From Nitrosospira multiformis (GTDB taxonomy: Bacteria; Pseudomonadota; Gammaproteobacteria; Burkholderiales; Nitrosomonadaceae), in NCBI RefSeq assembly GCF_900103165.1, contig NZ_FNKY01000001.1:2108001-2172000 (forward strand): a stretch of DNA of 64,000 nt, given 5' to 3'. A program made the position numbers and the translations under genes. The notes beneath the pieces are model-generated. The model saw only the letters and a program-made list of their open reading frames with translations. It did no database searches and had not been told where the DNA came from. Below, in pieces: positions 26,443 to 36,100 of this stretch (positions are counted from its first letter, which is position 1; every line of letters starts with the position of its first letter).

Positions 26443-27696
26443 TTAATTCATCATGGCTTGCAATCCGCCAAGCCAGCCCGCCGCGATAGTCAGCAGCAAT
26501 CCCGGAATAACCTGCAATGCGAAATGGCTGCCGCCATTGGATGCCGCCAATATCATTTTAGTCGCGGTGTTTGTGCTCATTGCGAGAAGGATGGGCAATA
26601 TGGTTTGGGTCGCCTCAAGCTTACCCCCGGCTGCCAGCGACGCTACCGAGACCGCAGGGGAATGCGTATCGGCGAAACCGGCGATTGCGGTGCCTGCGAT
26701 CAGCCCCGCGCTGCCCAGCCAGGCATTGAGTGCTGCCGCGACCAGAAGCACGGCCCCCATCGTCGTGGCGAGGATGAGCGCAGTGCGAAAGCTGAATGCC
26801 CTGCCCATCTCGATTGTTTCAGGGATTTTCTGCCGGAGCGCCTTCATAAAAAACCATGCTCCGTAGGCCACCGCCATGAATCCCGCCGACAGGAGTGGCA
26901 CCGCCATGGCGGCAAGTGTTGCGGGATGGGTCGCGCCGAGTACGATAGCCATCTGAGTAATAGTGGCCACAGTTGAGAGAACAGCGCCCCCTACCGCCGC
27001 TGGCATGAGTTCCGGCCTCTGTTTAGCAAGCGTACCCATGGAGGCTATCGTCGCCGAACTGGATACGAACCCCGAGGCCAGTCCGGCAACAGGCAATCCA
27101 TAGCGCGGACCAAACAGGCGCAAGGCGATATACCCCCCAGCGCTGATCGCCATCATCAACACCACGATGATCCACAAGGTATGCGGATTGATCGCATTGA
27201 AGGGGCCCATGTAACGGTCCGGCATCAAGGGCAGCACCACCAGCGCCGCACCGGCAAGCACCAGCGCATCGTGCAACTCGGCTTCGGTCAGGGTTTTGCG
27301 TACGAAGGTGTGGATGCGAGTTCGTGCCGCGAGCAGGAGTGCCACCGTAACGCCGAGACTGGATGCGAGCAGCGGTTCGCGCATGGCAAGCGCGCCGAGC
27401 AATAACGTCAGAAGCTGTACAAATTCGCTGGTAAGGCCCGGATCGCGTTGACTGCGTGTGCGAAAATAGCCCAATGCGATGAATCCGGCTACCGAGAGCG
27501 TCACCACTGCCAGTAACGGAATCCCTCCCAGTTCGAAAGCAAGCGCGCCAAGCAGGGCTGTGACGGCATAGGTACGAATCCCCGCCGGCGCACGGTCCCG
27601 CCCTGCGCCTTTTCTGCGCTCGCGCTCGACCCCTATCAGCAAGCCGATCCCCAACGCCACAGCGATTTTCATCCAGTTATCGGAGAGAAAGGTCAT
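26443..27696 (-). CDS. MgtC/SapB-DUF4010 family membrane protein
   Basis: A 417-aa polytopic membrane protein. The N-terminal part matches MgtC/SapB (IGLLIGVERERRKG, AGIRTYAVTALLGAL) and the C-terminal part matches DUF4010 (GLASGFVSSSATIASMG; AGFADTHSPAVSVASL). Around ten to twelve hydrophobic segments are visible. Its transport role is unknown; MgtC domains elsewhere affect Mg2+ and P-type ATPases. The ATG at 27696 is chosen because the 19 extra codons upstream run from a TTG into a REP-like repeat. Confidence 0.88.
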   Translation of the reverse strand: MTFLSDNWMKIAVALGIGLLIGVERERRKGAGRDRAPAGIRTYAVTALLGALAFELGGIPLLAVVTLSVAGFIALGYFRTRSQRDPGLTSEFVQLLTLLLGALAMREPLLASSLGVTVALLLAARTRIHTFVRKTLTEAELHDALVLAGAALVVLPLMPDRYMGPFNAINPHTLWIIVVLMMAISAGGYIALRLFGPRYGLPVAGLASGFVSSSATIASMGTLAKQRPELMPAAVGGAVLSTVATITQMAIVLGATHPATLAAMAVPLLSAGFMAVAYGAWFFMKALRQKIPETIEMGRAFSFRTALILATTMGAVLLVAAALNAWLGSAGLIAGTAIAGFADTHSPAVSVASLAAGGKLEATQTILPILLAMSTNTATKMILAASNGGSHFALQVIPGLLLTIAAGWLGGLQAMMN

Positions 27697-27732
27697 CGCG
27701 GCGATCAGTTCCTCTATTGTTATGGAGTATAT

Positions 27733-27765
27733 GTAGGATGAAGCGTAGCGCAACCCCTCCTACGG
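27733..27765. repeat. REP-like hairpin, diverged
   Basis: GTAGGA and TCCTAC arms flank GCGTAGCGCAACCCC. Its complement shares GGGTTGCGCTACGC and ATCCTAC with the REP-like units at 13215 and 54578. It lies just upstream of the MgtC/DUF4010 start. Confidence 0.5.
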
Positions 27766-27966
27766 AAGCCAGATTGGAAACCATAAAATTATTATAGTGT
27801 ACTCATTACCCCTTTCCTGAATAAGGCTCCGAATGCCATTTAGACACTTTAAACATGTTTATATTGACAAAGTCATGGATGACTGATAACCTGCATTCAC
27901 GTGCCGCACTTTGCCCACGCGTTTCTCTCATCGCAGTGATGAGATTCTCCAAGCAGGTGTTGTCGT

Positions 27967-28425
27967 ATGAAAGTAATCCGATTTGTAGCGCTGCTATCCA
28001 TGCTCGGTTTATTGGCGTCGTGCGCGCCGATGAGCCATCACGAGGCAATCAGTAGCCCCGCTCTCCGTAAAGCGGTTCAAAGCGCAAGAACCCGCAGCGA
28101 TCATACCGCCTTATGGAAGCATTTCGAGAAGCTGGCTCTGGAAATGCGGGTAAAGGCGGAGGAGCAAAGGCAATTGCTGGAACACTATCAGGAAAAAAGC
28201 TATCTCTATGGCCGGCAAGCGCAAGACCGGCAATCGCACACATGGGCTTTGTTGAACAGATATGAACTGGCTGTGGAACAAAGCCTTGCCGAGGCGGATG
28301 CTCACCGGCAAAAAGCAGCAAGCCTCGCGCGGGAGGATCAAGGCGTCTTTGTCCGGCAAACGGCTGATACTCCCGCTATCGTAAAGTACAAGCTGCGCTC
28401 GAACGACATTACGGGTAGTAATTAA
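27967..28425 (+). CDS. small helical lipoprotein, paralogue 2 of 3
   Basis: A 152-aa protein with signal peptide and lipobox (MLGLLASCAP), so a membrane-anchored lipoprotein. The helical domain is parallel to the products at 25464 and 51570 (LWKHFEKLALEMRVKAEEQ, LLEHYQEKS, YLYGRQAQDRQSH, LLNRYELAVEQ, AHRQKA). The C-terminus ends TGSN as in paralogue 1. Function unknown. A 100-bp inverted-repeat element begins at the base after its stop codon. Confidence 0.82.
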   Translation: MKVIRFVALLSMLGLLASCAPMSHHEAISSPALRKAVQSARTRSDHTALWKHFEKLALEMRVKAEEQRQLLEHYQEKSYLYGRQAQDRQSHTWALLNRYELAVEQSLAEADAHRQKAASLAREDQGVFVRQTADTPAIVKYKLRSNDITGSN

Positions 28426-28525
28426 CCTGAATCCGGCGGCGGATTCTATGAAGTTAGAACCATGATTAATAATGATGTTTCTTTCAATTTTGACCATTTC
28501 CGCACGTCCCGCTGCCGGATTCAGG
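28426..28525. mobile_element. 100-bp MITE-like element with 16-bp inverted ends
   Basis: The left end CCTGAATCCGGCGGCG and right end CGCTGCCGGATTCAGG are inverted repeats with one mismatch, separated by an AT-rich centre without a gene. The flanks ATTAA and ATTGA could be a diverged 5-bp target duplication. It starts immediately after the stop of the lipoprotein gene at 28425 and may serve as its terminator. Confidence 0.55.
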
Positions 28526-28677
28526 ATTGAACAGAGTAACCATTCAGAGAAAACAACTCACGGCTGATTTCTTTCGCAATTTCATCGCTGGATACGCAAT
28601 CAAACCAGGCCTTGGTGCAAAGGGTGAAGTGTCCCCTTCTTTAATCTGAATCAAACAGAACATCTCAAAGGGAGTCA

Positions 28678-29388
28678 ATGCAAATGCAGACAGATTTGGG
28701 ATCGATGAAAAAAGAAGCACGCACGAAATGCGATACCGTATTGATGGAAGCCCATGCGCTGATTGACTGGGAAGGGCTTCGTACCGAGCTTATGGAGATA
28801 TATAGACGCGAGATTAGTCAGGGCGAAGGACAAAAGCTCATAGACCCGCTGGTCATGTTCAAGACAGTGCTGTTGGGCCAGTGGCACAGCCTGTCGGATC
28901 CGAAGCTTGAAGAGGCACTGCGCATGCGTACCGACTTCATGGATTTTTGCGGCGGTTTCTCTGATGATGCGCCGGATGAAATCACGCTATGCCGTTTTCG
29001 AAATCGCCTGATTACATCGGGCAGGCTAGCTGGAATGCTCGCTGGCGTGAATGCGGAATTGCAAGCTCATGGCCTCATGATAAAGGACTCGCACCCTGCT
29101 GTTACTGACGACGTGCGTGCGCAATCGCCCGCTTGCCCCAAGCAAGACACGATTGATAATCCGGATACCACAGGTACGCCCGAGGCCAACGAGGTTGGCA
29201 ACAAGCAAGGTGGCATTCCAGCGAAATATCCCAAACTGGTTAGCTACATTAAAATCCGGCGTCCCGAACCGGACGCTACCTGGATAAGAAGAAATAAAAA
29301 GAAGTACTTTGGCTACGTCGGTTATGTAAACGTTGCTAACGAGGATAACTATATCCGCAGGAGTGTGCAGGGTGGCCAGCAAAAGTAA
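28678..29388 (+). pseudogene. IS5-family transposase, C-terminally truncated
   Basis: A 236-aa frame in the DUF772/IS5 N-terminal mode: LIDPLVMFKTVLLGQWHSLSD, MRTDFMDFCGG, DEITLCRFRNRLI and HGLMIKD. A diverged middle and a tail with the KKKYFGYVGYVNVANED motif follow, then an early stop. The segment carrying the second and third catalytic acids of full-length IS5 transposases (about 320 aa) is missing, so it is almost surely inactive. AAGGGAG precedes the ATG. Confidence 0.75.
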
Positions 29389-29428
29389 AATCATTACGGC
29401 GGCTATCGTGCACCAAGGAGGTGATCTA

Positions 29429-29626
29429 TTGGTAAAAAAATGGTTCCCACTGATACTTCTTATTGTCTTTATAGTCATCAGCGTGGCTGCGTTAAGCGGA
29501 TTAGCCAGGAATCTGGCCCAGAAAACGACCGTTCTCAGTGATCCGTTATGCAAAGTGGTATGGAAAAAGAAAAAGCCGTATCAGTTTGCAAACCATGGCC
29601 CAGGCAAGGAGGTTGCAAACCACTGA
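29429..29626 (+). CDS. small single-helix membrane protein
   Basis: A 65-aa open frame from a TTG preceded by AAGGAGGTGATC (29415-29426), a 12-base perfect complement of the canonical 16S rRNA 3' end. The product has KK, a strong transmembrane segment (FPLILLIVFIVISVAAL), then a basic tail with KKKKPYQFANHGPGK. An in-frame GTG at 29372 would be an alternative start but has no comparable site. Function unknown. It lies directly after the transposase relic. Confidence 0.55.
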   Translation: MVKKWFPLILLIVFIVISVAALSGLARNLAQKTTVLSDPLCKVVWKKKKPYQFANHGPGKEVANH

Positions 29627-29822
29627 GAAGCAATTCTCGATAGATTCTTCTTTATCACAGTGCTACCAGTGAGTGCGCCAGGTACACCAGGGGTACGATA
29701 AAGCAGGCAGGTGTCGGTGCCGACGGAGTCCTCATGGGGGAGGCATCAGGCTTCCCCGTCGGCGATGACAGGCTAGCGGTGATCGCTTCGGCGGCATCGC
29801 TAGCCACTTGCGCTCGTGTAGC

Positions 29823-30473
29823 TTATTGAGAATACTTTTCTATTCCGAAAAGAATCAGGATCAATAAGGGCACAAAACAAATTATGAAGATTGCAAGCCG
29901 CGTTCCCATCAGGTCGGGAAGCATGATTCTGCCGCGGTTGCCCCACTTCAGAATCGTCGAATCCAGGTAACCGGACAACTCCGCATAGAGATAACTACCT
30001 ACCAGCAGGCCCATGATGCCAGCAATCGCATCGTAATTGCCCTGCCCCAGCGCCGCGGCGCCAGTACCCGGGCAGTAGCCCAGCAGTGCGAAGCCGATAC
30101 CAAAAATCAGCCCCCCGATTATGTTTGCGGCATAGCGCGTGGGTTTCACATGCAGTTGGACAAGCCCCAGGCCATACATTGAGAAGATGCCGATCATGCC
30201 GACGGCGATCGCGGTGAGCATGATCTTCATTACCGTAAAATCAGTCAGAAAAAGTGCCCCCAGCAGTACATCGTATTTGGCAACACCGCCCTTCTGAAGC
30301 AAAAAACCGAATGCGATACCAAAGATCAGCCCGAGTACAAGTTGTTTGGGCCCATCTGCTTTTCCTGCTGATTGCTTTTTTGATGCTTCCTTTTCGTTTT
30401 TCCGCTTCTTTTGCGGGATCGGGAAAGCAACGGATGAAGGCATTTCCTGTGTTGCTGGCGTAATGGGATCCAT
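29823..30473 (-). CDS. YeeE/YedE-family sulfur transporter, second half
   Basis: A 216-aa membrane protein. After a charged cytosolic lead (KKRKNEKEASKKQ) four to five helices follow, with the YeeE/YedE hallmark GYCPGTGAAALGQG carrying the Cys that relays thiosulfate or sulfane sulfur. The ATG at 30473 is chosen; the open frame extends upstream into the end of the partner gene. It is paired with 30491-31000, which carries the other half of the duplicated YeeE fold, so a two-protein transporter is likely. Confidence 0.88.
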   Translation of the reverse strand: MDPITPATQEMPSSVAFPIPQKKRKNEKEASKKQSAGKADGPKQLVLGLIFGIAFGFLLQKGGVAKYDVLLGALFLTDFTVMKIMLTAIAVGMIGIFSMYGLGLVQLHVKPTRYAANIIGGLIFGIGFALLGYCPGTGAAALGQGNYDAIAGIMGLLVGSYLYAELSGYLDSTILKWGNRGRIMLPDLMGTRLAIFIICFVPLLILILFGIEKYSQ

Positions 30474-30490
30474 AGCGTCCGGTGCCTTCC

Positions 30491-31000
30491 CTATATGCTG
30501 AACATCAGTTTTGCGGTAACAACACCGCCTGCAAAAAAACACATCAGCGCGATCCACGAACCCACCGAGAGTTGCAAGGCTCCGCTAATGCCGTGCCCGC
30601 TCGTGCATCCACCCGCGAGCCGTGCGCCAAACGCCATAACCGTGCCGCCGATAAATGCAACCCCAAGACGTAGTGCGCGACTTGAGCCAAAGTGTTCTTC
30701 CCACAAGGGCGGTATCCATTGCGCGGTAATTTCTCCCCCTGTATAAGCGGCCAGAAAAGCACCCAAAATAATGCCGACCATGAGCATGACGCCCCACTCG
30801 ATCTGCGGCTTTGTTTCCTGAAAAAATTTGAGGGATTCGGTATGGCCTTTGGAAAACAGGTTTCCTATGAGCCCGGCAATACGCGCGAAAGATGTTGAAG
30901 CGCCAATCGGTTGATTGGAAAAATAGAATGTCGCCATCGAGAGCACCCCAATGAGCGCCCCGACCAGATAAGGAGACCATGCACCACCGTCATGTTCCAT
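30491..31000 (-). CDS. YeeE/YedE-family sulfur transporter, first half
   Basis: A 169-aa membrane protein with about four helices and the GGCTSGHGISGALQL motif, whose Cys is the sulfur-relay residue of YeeE-type transporters. The stop is 17 bp before the start of the partner half. Neighbouring metallo-beta-lactamase/rhodanese genes point to handling of sulfane sulfur. Confidence 0.9.
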   Translation of the reverse strand: MEHDGGAWSPYLVGALIGVLSMATFYFSNQPIGASTSFARIAGLIGNLFSKGHTESLKFFQETKPQIEWGVMLMVGIILGAFLAAYTGGEITAQWIPPLWEEHFGSSRALRLGVAFIGGTVMAFGARLAGGCTSGHGISGALQLSVGSWIALMCFFAGGVVTAKLMFSI

Positions 31001-31043
31001 TGATGCCTCGCATCAAGGTTACGTCGGCCATCAAATAGGGAGC

Positions 31044-31075
31044 ATCGTCTTTCCCGCGAAAGCGGGAATCCAGAG
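31044..31075. repeat. intergenic 'TTCCCGC..GCGGGAATCC' hairpin
   Basis: TTCCCGC and GCGGGAA pair around GAAA, followed by TCCAGAG. It is related to the element at 5735-5825 and lies between two genes of the sulfur module. Confidence 0.55.
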
Positions 31076-31116
31076 GTTTCCTCTAAACTATTTGATGACT
31101 GATTCCATAGCTGAGC

Positions 31117-32499
31117 TTACCCAGCATCGCCCGTCTTTTCCAATGGCAGGTCCAGCGCTTTCCACGCACAGAGACCTCCCAGCATGTTATAAACTTTAGA
31201 AAAACCATTCCGTTCCAGGATGCTTGCAGCCAGCCCGGCCCGATGCCCGACACTGCAGTGAACCACCAGCTCGCTGTCTTTCGGAAGTTGAGGAATACTG
31301 TCCTCAAGATGGCCCACAAAGGTATGGAGGGCGCCCGGTATGTGTTCTTTTGCCCATTCGTTATCATCCCGCACGTCGAGTACGTTCGTCTTGCGGTCCT
31401 GTATCCAGTTGGCGCATTCCTCGGCACTGATGGTGCCCAGCCCGTAAATGGGCAACCCCTGCTCCCGCCAGGCTTCCACGCCGCCCGCCAGCATGCCTTC
31501 TACTCTGTCGATGCCGATGCGCGACAGGGACGTCACCGCCTCCTGAATATGGCCCGGCTCATCGAGCACGAGAAGTATTGCCGTGTGTTCGTCCGCCACC
31601 CAGCCGCCGAAGGCCGGCAGCCCTTTCAGCCAGATGTTGTAGGACAAGGGAATATGCGCGGCCGCAAAGGTATCTGGCGAGCGGCAATCGATCACGATTG
31701 CGTCCTTCATCTTTTCCCGGAACTCTCCGGGTTGAAAGACGCGGAACTCCGCCGATAACCCGGGCGGTCTTCCCCCCATCAGATTGACCCGTTCCATATG
31801 AGAAAAATAGGGCGGGCGCGGCAGTTTCTCGGCCACCTTGTGGTCGACGAATTCCATGCGGCTCACCTTGAAGACGAGATTGGTTTCTTTTTCGATACCC
31901 AGCGTGGAGTCATCGCGCTTGGAAATATTCCCGCCACATGCCGAGCCGGACCCATGTGCGGGAAAAAGCAAAGTCTGATCACCGAGCGGGGCAATCTTTT
32001 GGTGAATGGAATCATAGAGAATGCCGGCGTTTTCACCGGTTTGGTCCGGGTCCGGCAAATCGGTGCGCCCAGTCTCGCTGACAAAAAGCGCATCGCCGGT
32101 GAAGGCACCCCAGCATTTATCCTTGGTATCCTGTGGATAGACGGCATAGCTTACGCTTTCCGGCGTATGGCCCGGCGTTGCAAGCGCTACGATACGCGTA
32201 GTACCCACCTTGAGCTCTTTTTCATCCGCAAGCTTGACATCCGAGTGGCCAAACAGCTCGTGCGTACCCGTCACGATTCGGGCGCCCGTCATCGCCGCCA
32301 GCGTTCGCGAACCGAATTCAAAATCTTCCTGACGGTGCGTTTCGAGTATATAGGCAATACTCAGATCGTTTCTCCGAGTGAGCTCCAGATATTCGTCGAT
32401 ATCGCGCCGCGGATCGACCACTACGGCAAGCCCTTCCCCGCACCCAAGCAGGTAAGAGTTCTGCCCCAGGCCCGAGGCTTTCAGTCTTTTGAAAAACAT
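31117..32499 (-). CDS. metallo-beta-lactamase/double-rhodanese protein (persulfide dioxygenase-like)
   Basis: A 460-aa fusion. Residues 1-230 form a glyoxalase-II-like hydrolase domain (GQNSYLLG, DPRRDIDEYL, ETHRQEDFEFG in place of the usual HxHxDH, TPGHTPESVSY, FTGDALFV, LFPAHG). Two rhodanese domains follow. The first (about 265-355, VIDCRSPDTF) lacks a clear active-site Cys. The second (about 365-450) has VVHCSVGHRAG with the Cys. Such proteins oxidise or transfer persulfide sulfur. It lies upstream of the split YeeE/YedE transporter on the same strand, separated by one small repeat. Confidence 0.9.
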   Translation of the reverse strand: MFFKRLKASGLGQNSYLLGCGEGLAVVVDPRRDIDEYLELTRRNDLSIAYILETHRQEDFEFGSRTLAAMTGARIVTGTHELFGHSDVKLADEKELKVGTTRIVALATPGHTPESVSYAVYPQDTKDKCWGAFTGDALFVSETGRTDLPDPDQTGENAGILYDSIHQKIAPLGDQTLLFPAHGSGSACGGNISKRDDSTLGIEKETNLVFKVSRMEFVDHKVAEKLPRPPYFSHMERVNLMGGRPPGLSAEFRVFQPGEFREKMKDAIVIDCRSPDTFAAAHIPLSYNIWLKGLPAFGGWVADEHTAILLVLDEPGHIQEAVTSLSRIGIDRVEGMLAGGVEAWREQGLPIYGLGTISAEECANWIQDRKTNVLDVRDDNEWAKEHIPGALHTFVGHLEDSIPQLPKDSELVVHCSVGHRAGLAASILERNGFSKVYNMLGGLCAWKALDLPLEKTGDAG

Positions 32500-32594
32500 T
32501 CGCTACTCCCTTCCCGATTCGGCGCAATTTCGCTGGTTTTGATTGGATAAACGTACGGCCATGAAAAATAGCATATTGCCAGCGCAAAGGCTGG

Positions 32595-32625
32595 TCAGTG
32601 CGTTGGGACACATAATCCGGAAAGT
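32595..32625. repeat. short dispersed repeat, copy 1 of 2
   Basis: TCAGTGCGTTGGGACACATA and the next 11 bases match 45123-45153 at 25 of 31 positions. Both copies can be read in frame as LVSALGHIIxKV within tiny open frames, which hints at a shared decayed coding fragment. Confidence 0.45.
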
Positions 32626-32940
32626 GCGCGTAAGCCCAGGAATAAACTCGCGCGAACGACTGCCCGGTTCAATCCAGCGGAATTGCGCCCGTTTGATTGT
32701 GTTCAGGCCGATGTGCGTTTTGACTGCCCCTGTGAATAGGCTGGCATGGGGGCGAACCGGTCAGTTTGGCCTACTTGAATATCGGCAACGATTTATTGAT
32801 CCCTCTCGGTAATTTTTTATAAGGCAATACGTATTGGATTTGCTATTTCTAAATATGCCGTCTATAAAAAAGTGGAGTTATACCGATGCGCCGACGGAGC
32901 CTGTAATGGGTAGATATTAAATTTCTTTTTGTAGCCATTG

Positions 32941-33058
32941 AACCAAAATCTGGCAGTTAACCACTCTATCTTTATCCTAACACTATGATCCACAAAGACT
33001 GTTTGCATTACTTGACCCTCACCTTTTTGGTAAGTTCGCTACAGGGCAGATTAGGTTA
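32941..33058. mobile_element. MITE-like element, copy B
   Basis: About 118 bp. The ends AACCAAAATCTGGCAGTTAA and CAGATTAGGTTAAAG are imperfect inverted repeats. The interior has CACTATGATCCACAAAGAC, ACTTGACCCTCACCTTT and GTTCGCTACAGG, shared with copies C and D. It occupies the region directly upstream of the Tc-like toxin operon and ends 47 bp before its start codon. The rest of 32500-33104 holds the 31-bp dispersed repeat and no convincing gene. Confidence 0.65.
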
Positions 33059-33104
33059 AAGCTCAATTAAGCCGGCATACAGCCGATCAAATGAGGAATC
33101 AGCT

Positions 33105-36100
33105 ATGGCAACCAAGTATCTCAGCAATTATTACAGTTACAAAGTCATCCCTCAGGTTTTCGGTTTCCAGCTGACCGAAGTTGATCCGAAATTGGCGCTG
33201 GAAAAACAAGTACAGGGACATCTCGCGAATGGGCACCATTATTTTTTCCAGGACGAGTTCCAGAACGCCCTGAGCGAGTATCAGACAGCCTATGCCCTGC
33301 TGCACAAGTTCCTTCATCCCTATTTCCCGGTTGACGTTACTGCAATCACTACCTCTGTGCTCAAGCAAATGCAGTTGACCGATATGATGGTTACTGCCAC
33401 TGCCCAGGTTGCAAAATACCGATCTGTCGTGGGGGAGCGTCCAATAGTATCGCTCGATAGTCCGTCGCAGGAAATCTCGTCCATCGTGCAGAAGTTCGGT
33501 GGCACGGGCAGCACCGTGGTGGCATCGCCCGCAGCCGTTCTTTATGAACAGGCTTCGACGTACCTTCAGGCTGGAGCTACTGCCGAGGCCCGACCCATTA
33601 TTCGCCAGGCGCTCGAACTCAATGGCGGAAGGGACCGCGAACTGGAATCGAATCTCATGGTGGCCTCAGGCATCGCTGCCGTGCAGCAAAGCGAATTTGA
33701 TAATGCCCGCGACAGTTTCGTGAAAGCATTCGAGCTTGCACAGCGCACAGGCGCGGGTATCGGGCCGGCGATCATACCCGGCGTCGTGGGTGCAGCCGGA
33801 ACGCCTGGCGCAGCTGCCGCACCTGCAGCCGCAGCGCCCGGGCAATCTCCGCAAACGCCCGGACTCGGGGCGATCAGCAGCAACCTCGGGGTTGTGGCGG
33901 CCTTGACCGGGGATGCGCGCAGTTCCGGCGCCGCTTTCCAGGTGGCGGGAGACTCCGTGCCCCTGTCGTTTGGGCGCACGCTTTCGCAACCGCTCAACCC
34001 CGGTACGGCTACCGCAATGCAGAGACCGATGGGCAGCGAGGGACTCGGCCTCATTCTTAATTCGCCATCAGGTTCCAACCAGTATATGAGCCTGTCGCCC
34101 GCCGTTTCTCCATCTAGCGGCGCCCAGCAATTCGGCATCTTCAAAGGCGATCAGGTCGTCAGCGTCGATCTTCAGGTCAATGCAGCCGCAAACCTGACGG
34201 CAAGTATCTACCAGCCGCGAATCACCGCAACCTCGCTTGCGGCACTCGCGACTTTCGAGATCATCGACACCAATTTCATTGCCTATATTCCCCACACCTA
34301 CGGCTTCACCATTCCGTTGAGTCTTGGCGATTGCTACCTGGAGCTGGGCGATTATGAAGAAGCCATCACCTGGTACGAAAAGGCTCGCGACTATCAATAC
34401 CTGAACCAGGCCATTGAAGCGCCGATGGTCTGGTTGAAGCTGGCCAATGCATACGCCAGATGGGGTAATTTTCTGTTCGAATCCGGTGAAAAGGCCGAAG
34501 CCAGAACGAGGTACGAACAGATCGTGCGTCTCACCGATCCCATTCTGGATCCGGCTTCTGCGCTCTACAAGTCGCCGGTGTTCGACGGGCTGACAGCGCA
34601 GGTACAAGCCATTCTTGCGGCACCACAGCCGCTGGATGCCGAGGTGCACAACCCGTCCATCGCTGCCGTGGTATTGCTTGCCAAACTCAACATTCAAAAC
34701 ATCGAGGACGGGATCGATTTTCCATTGCTCAGCATGGCTCGCGAACAGGTTCCAGTGTTTCGCTTTGACTACTTGCAAAATACCGCGCGCTACTTCGCCG
34801 AGAATGCGATTCAGGCGGAGCGGACATACATCAATTTCAAGACCAGCGCCGAGCAGGAGCAGTTCCAGCGGTCGATGCTGGAGAATGCAGTTGACCTGGA
34901 GACCGCAAACGAACAACTCGAAATCAAGAAGGTAGAAATAGCACAAGAACAGAAGGAAGCAATCGAAGCGAACCAGGCTTATGCAAACACACAGCTTGAG
35001 AACGCCAGGGATTTGAAAACGGAATACGAGGATGTGAGCCTGGAAGAGATGGCCTTGGACTCCGAGATCACGTATGTGGGCGCTCCTACGACCGAGTACG
35101 ATTTTTCCGGTTACGAGGAATATGGAATCTCGAACGGAACCCACCGTGTCGACGAAGTGCTCCGTACGTTGACACAGCGGCGCAGCGAGATCTCGCGCGA
35201 ATTCGAACTCAATAACATGGATCGCCGGATCAGCGAACTGGAGGCTGCGAAGAAAGTCGCGGATGAACAGGTGGATATCGCGAACAAACAGAAAGAGGCC
35301 GCCGATATCCAGAAGAATATCGCCACGCTGCGCAAGCAGCAGGCCGAGCAGCAGTTGGCGCTGTTCGACTCGCAGGAGTTTACGCCTGATCTCTGGAATC
35401 GCCTGGCGAACGAGATTCGCCAGATTTCCAAGTCATATCTCAACCAGGCCATTGTGATAGCCCGGTTGATGGAACAGGCTTACGAGTTTGAGGTCGGCAA
35501 GGCGGTCAATATCATCAAGCCATCCTATGTCCGGAACGACCTCGCTGGTCTTCTGGGCGGCGACTTTCTACTGCGCGACATCGATTCGTTCACCTTCATG
35601 CGGATCATTCTCGGTGAGAAAAAACAGCCGATGAAGGAAATCATCTCTCTGGCGGATCGCTACCCGGTCCAGTTCCTGCGTGATTTTCAGCGGACGGGGA
35701 CCATGGGTTTCCGTACCGAGCTGAGCGATTTCGACCGGAACTATCCCGGCGCCTACCTTCAGCGCATCAAGCGCGCCGAGGTACTCGTCGAGGGGTTGAT
35801 CGGCCGCGGCGGAATACACGCGAGCCTGACCAACACCGGCCTCTGCCTGTCGCGAATGCGCGATGGGGGCATCCAGATGCGGCTGCTGCAACCAGAAACG
35901 CTGCTGCTGTCGCAGTACCGCATCGCTGCGGATGCCGTGATCTTCACGCCCGATGTCGAGATGCTGGCGATTTTCGAAAACAGCCCGGTCTCAACCTCAT
36001 GGGTACTCGAGCTCAATCCTGCGGCAAACGACATCATCCTGAACTACATTACCGACATAAAGCTCGTGCTTTATTACGAGTCGTTCTTCGATCCGAACCT

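Noticed and set aside
26251-26976. 241-codon plus-strand frame
   Set aside because: The first part is the IS3 relic; the rest is antisense to the MgtC/DUF4010 gene.
32543-32812. 89-codon plus-strand frame upstream of the toxin operon
   Set aside because: Only the 31-bp repeat portion has a parallel; the rest has unlikely composition and no ribosome site.
34068-35144. 358-codon antisense frame inside the TcA-like gene
   Set aside because: Shadow frame; the plus-strand protein has coherent domains across it.
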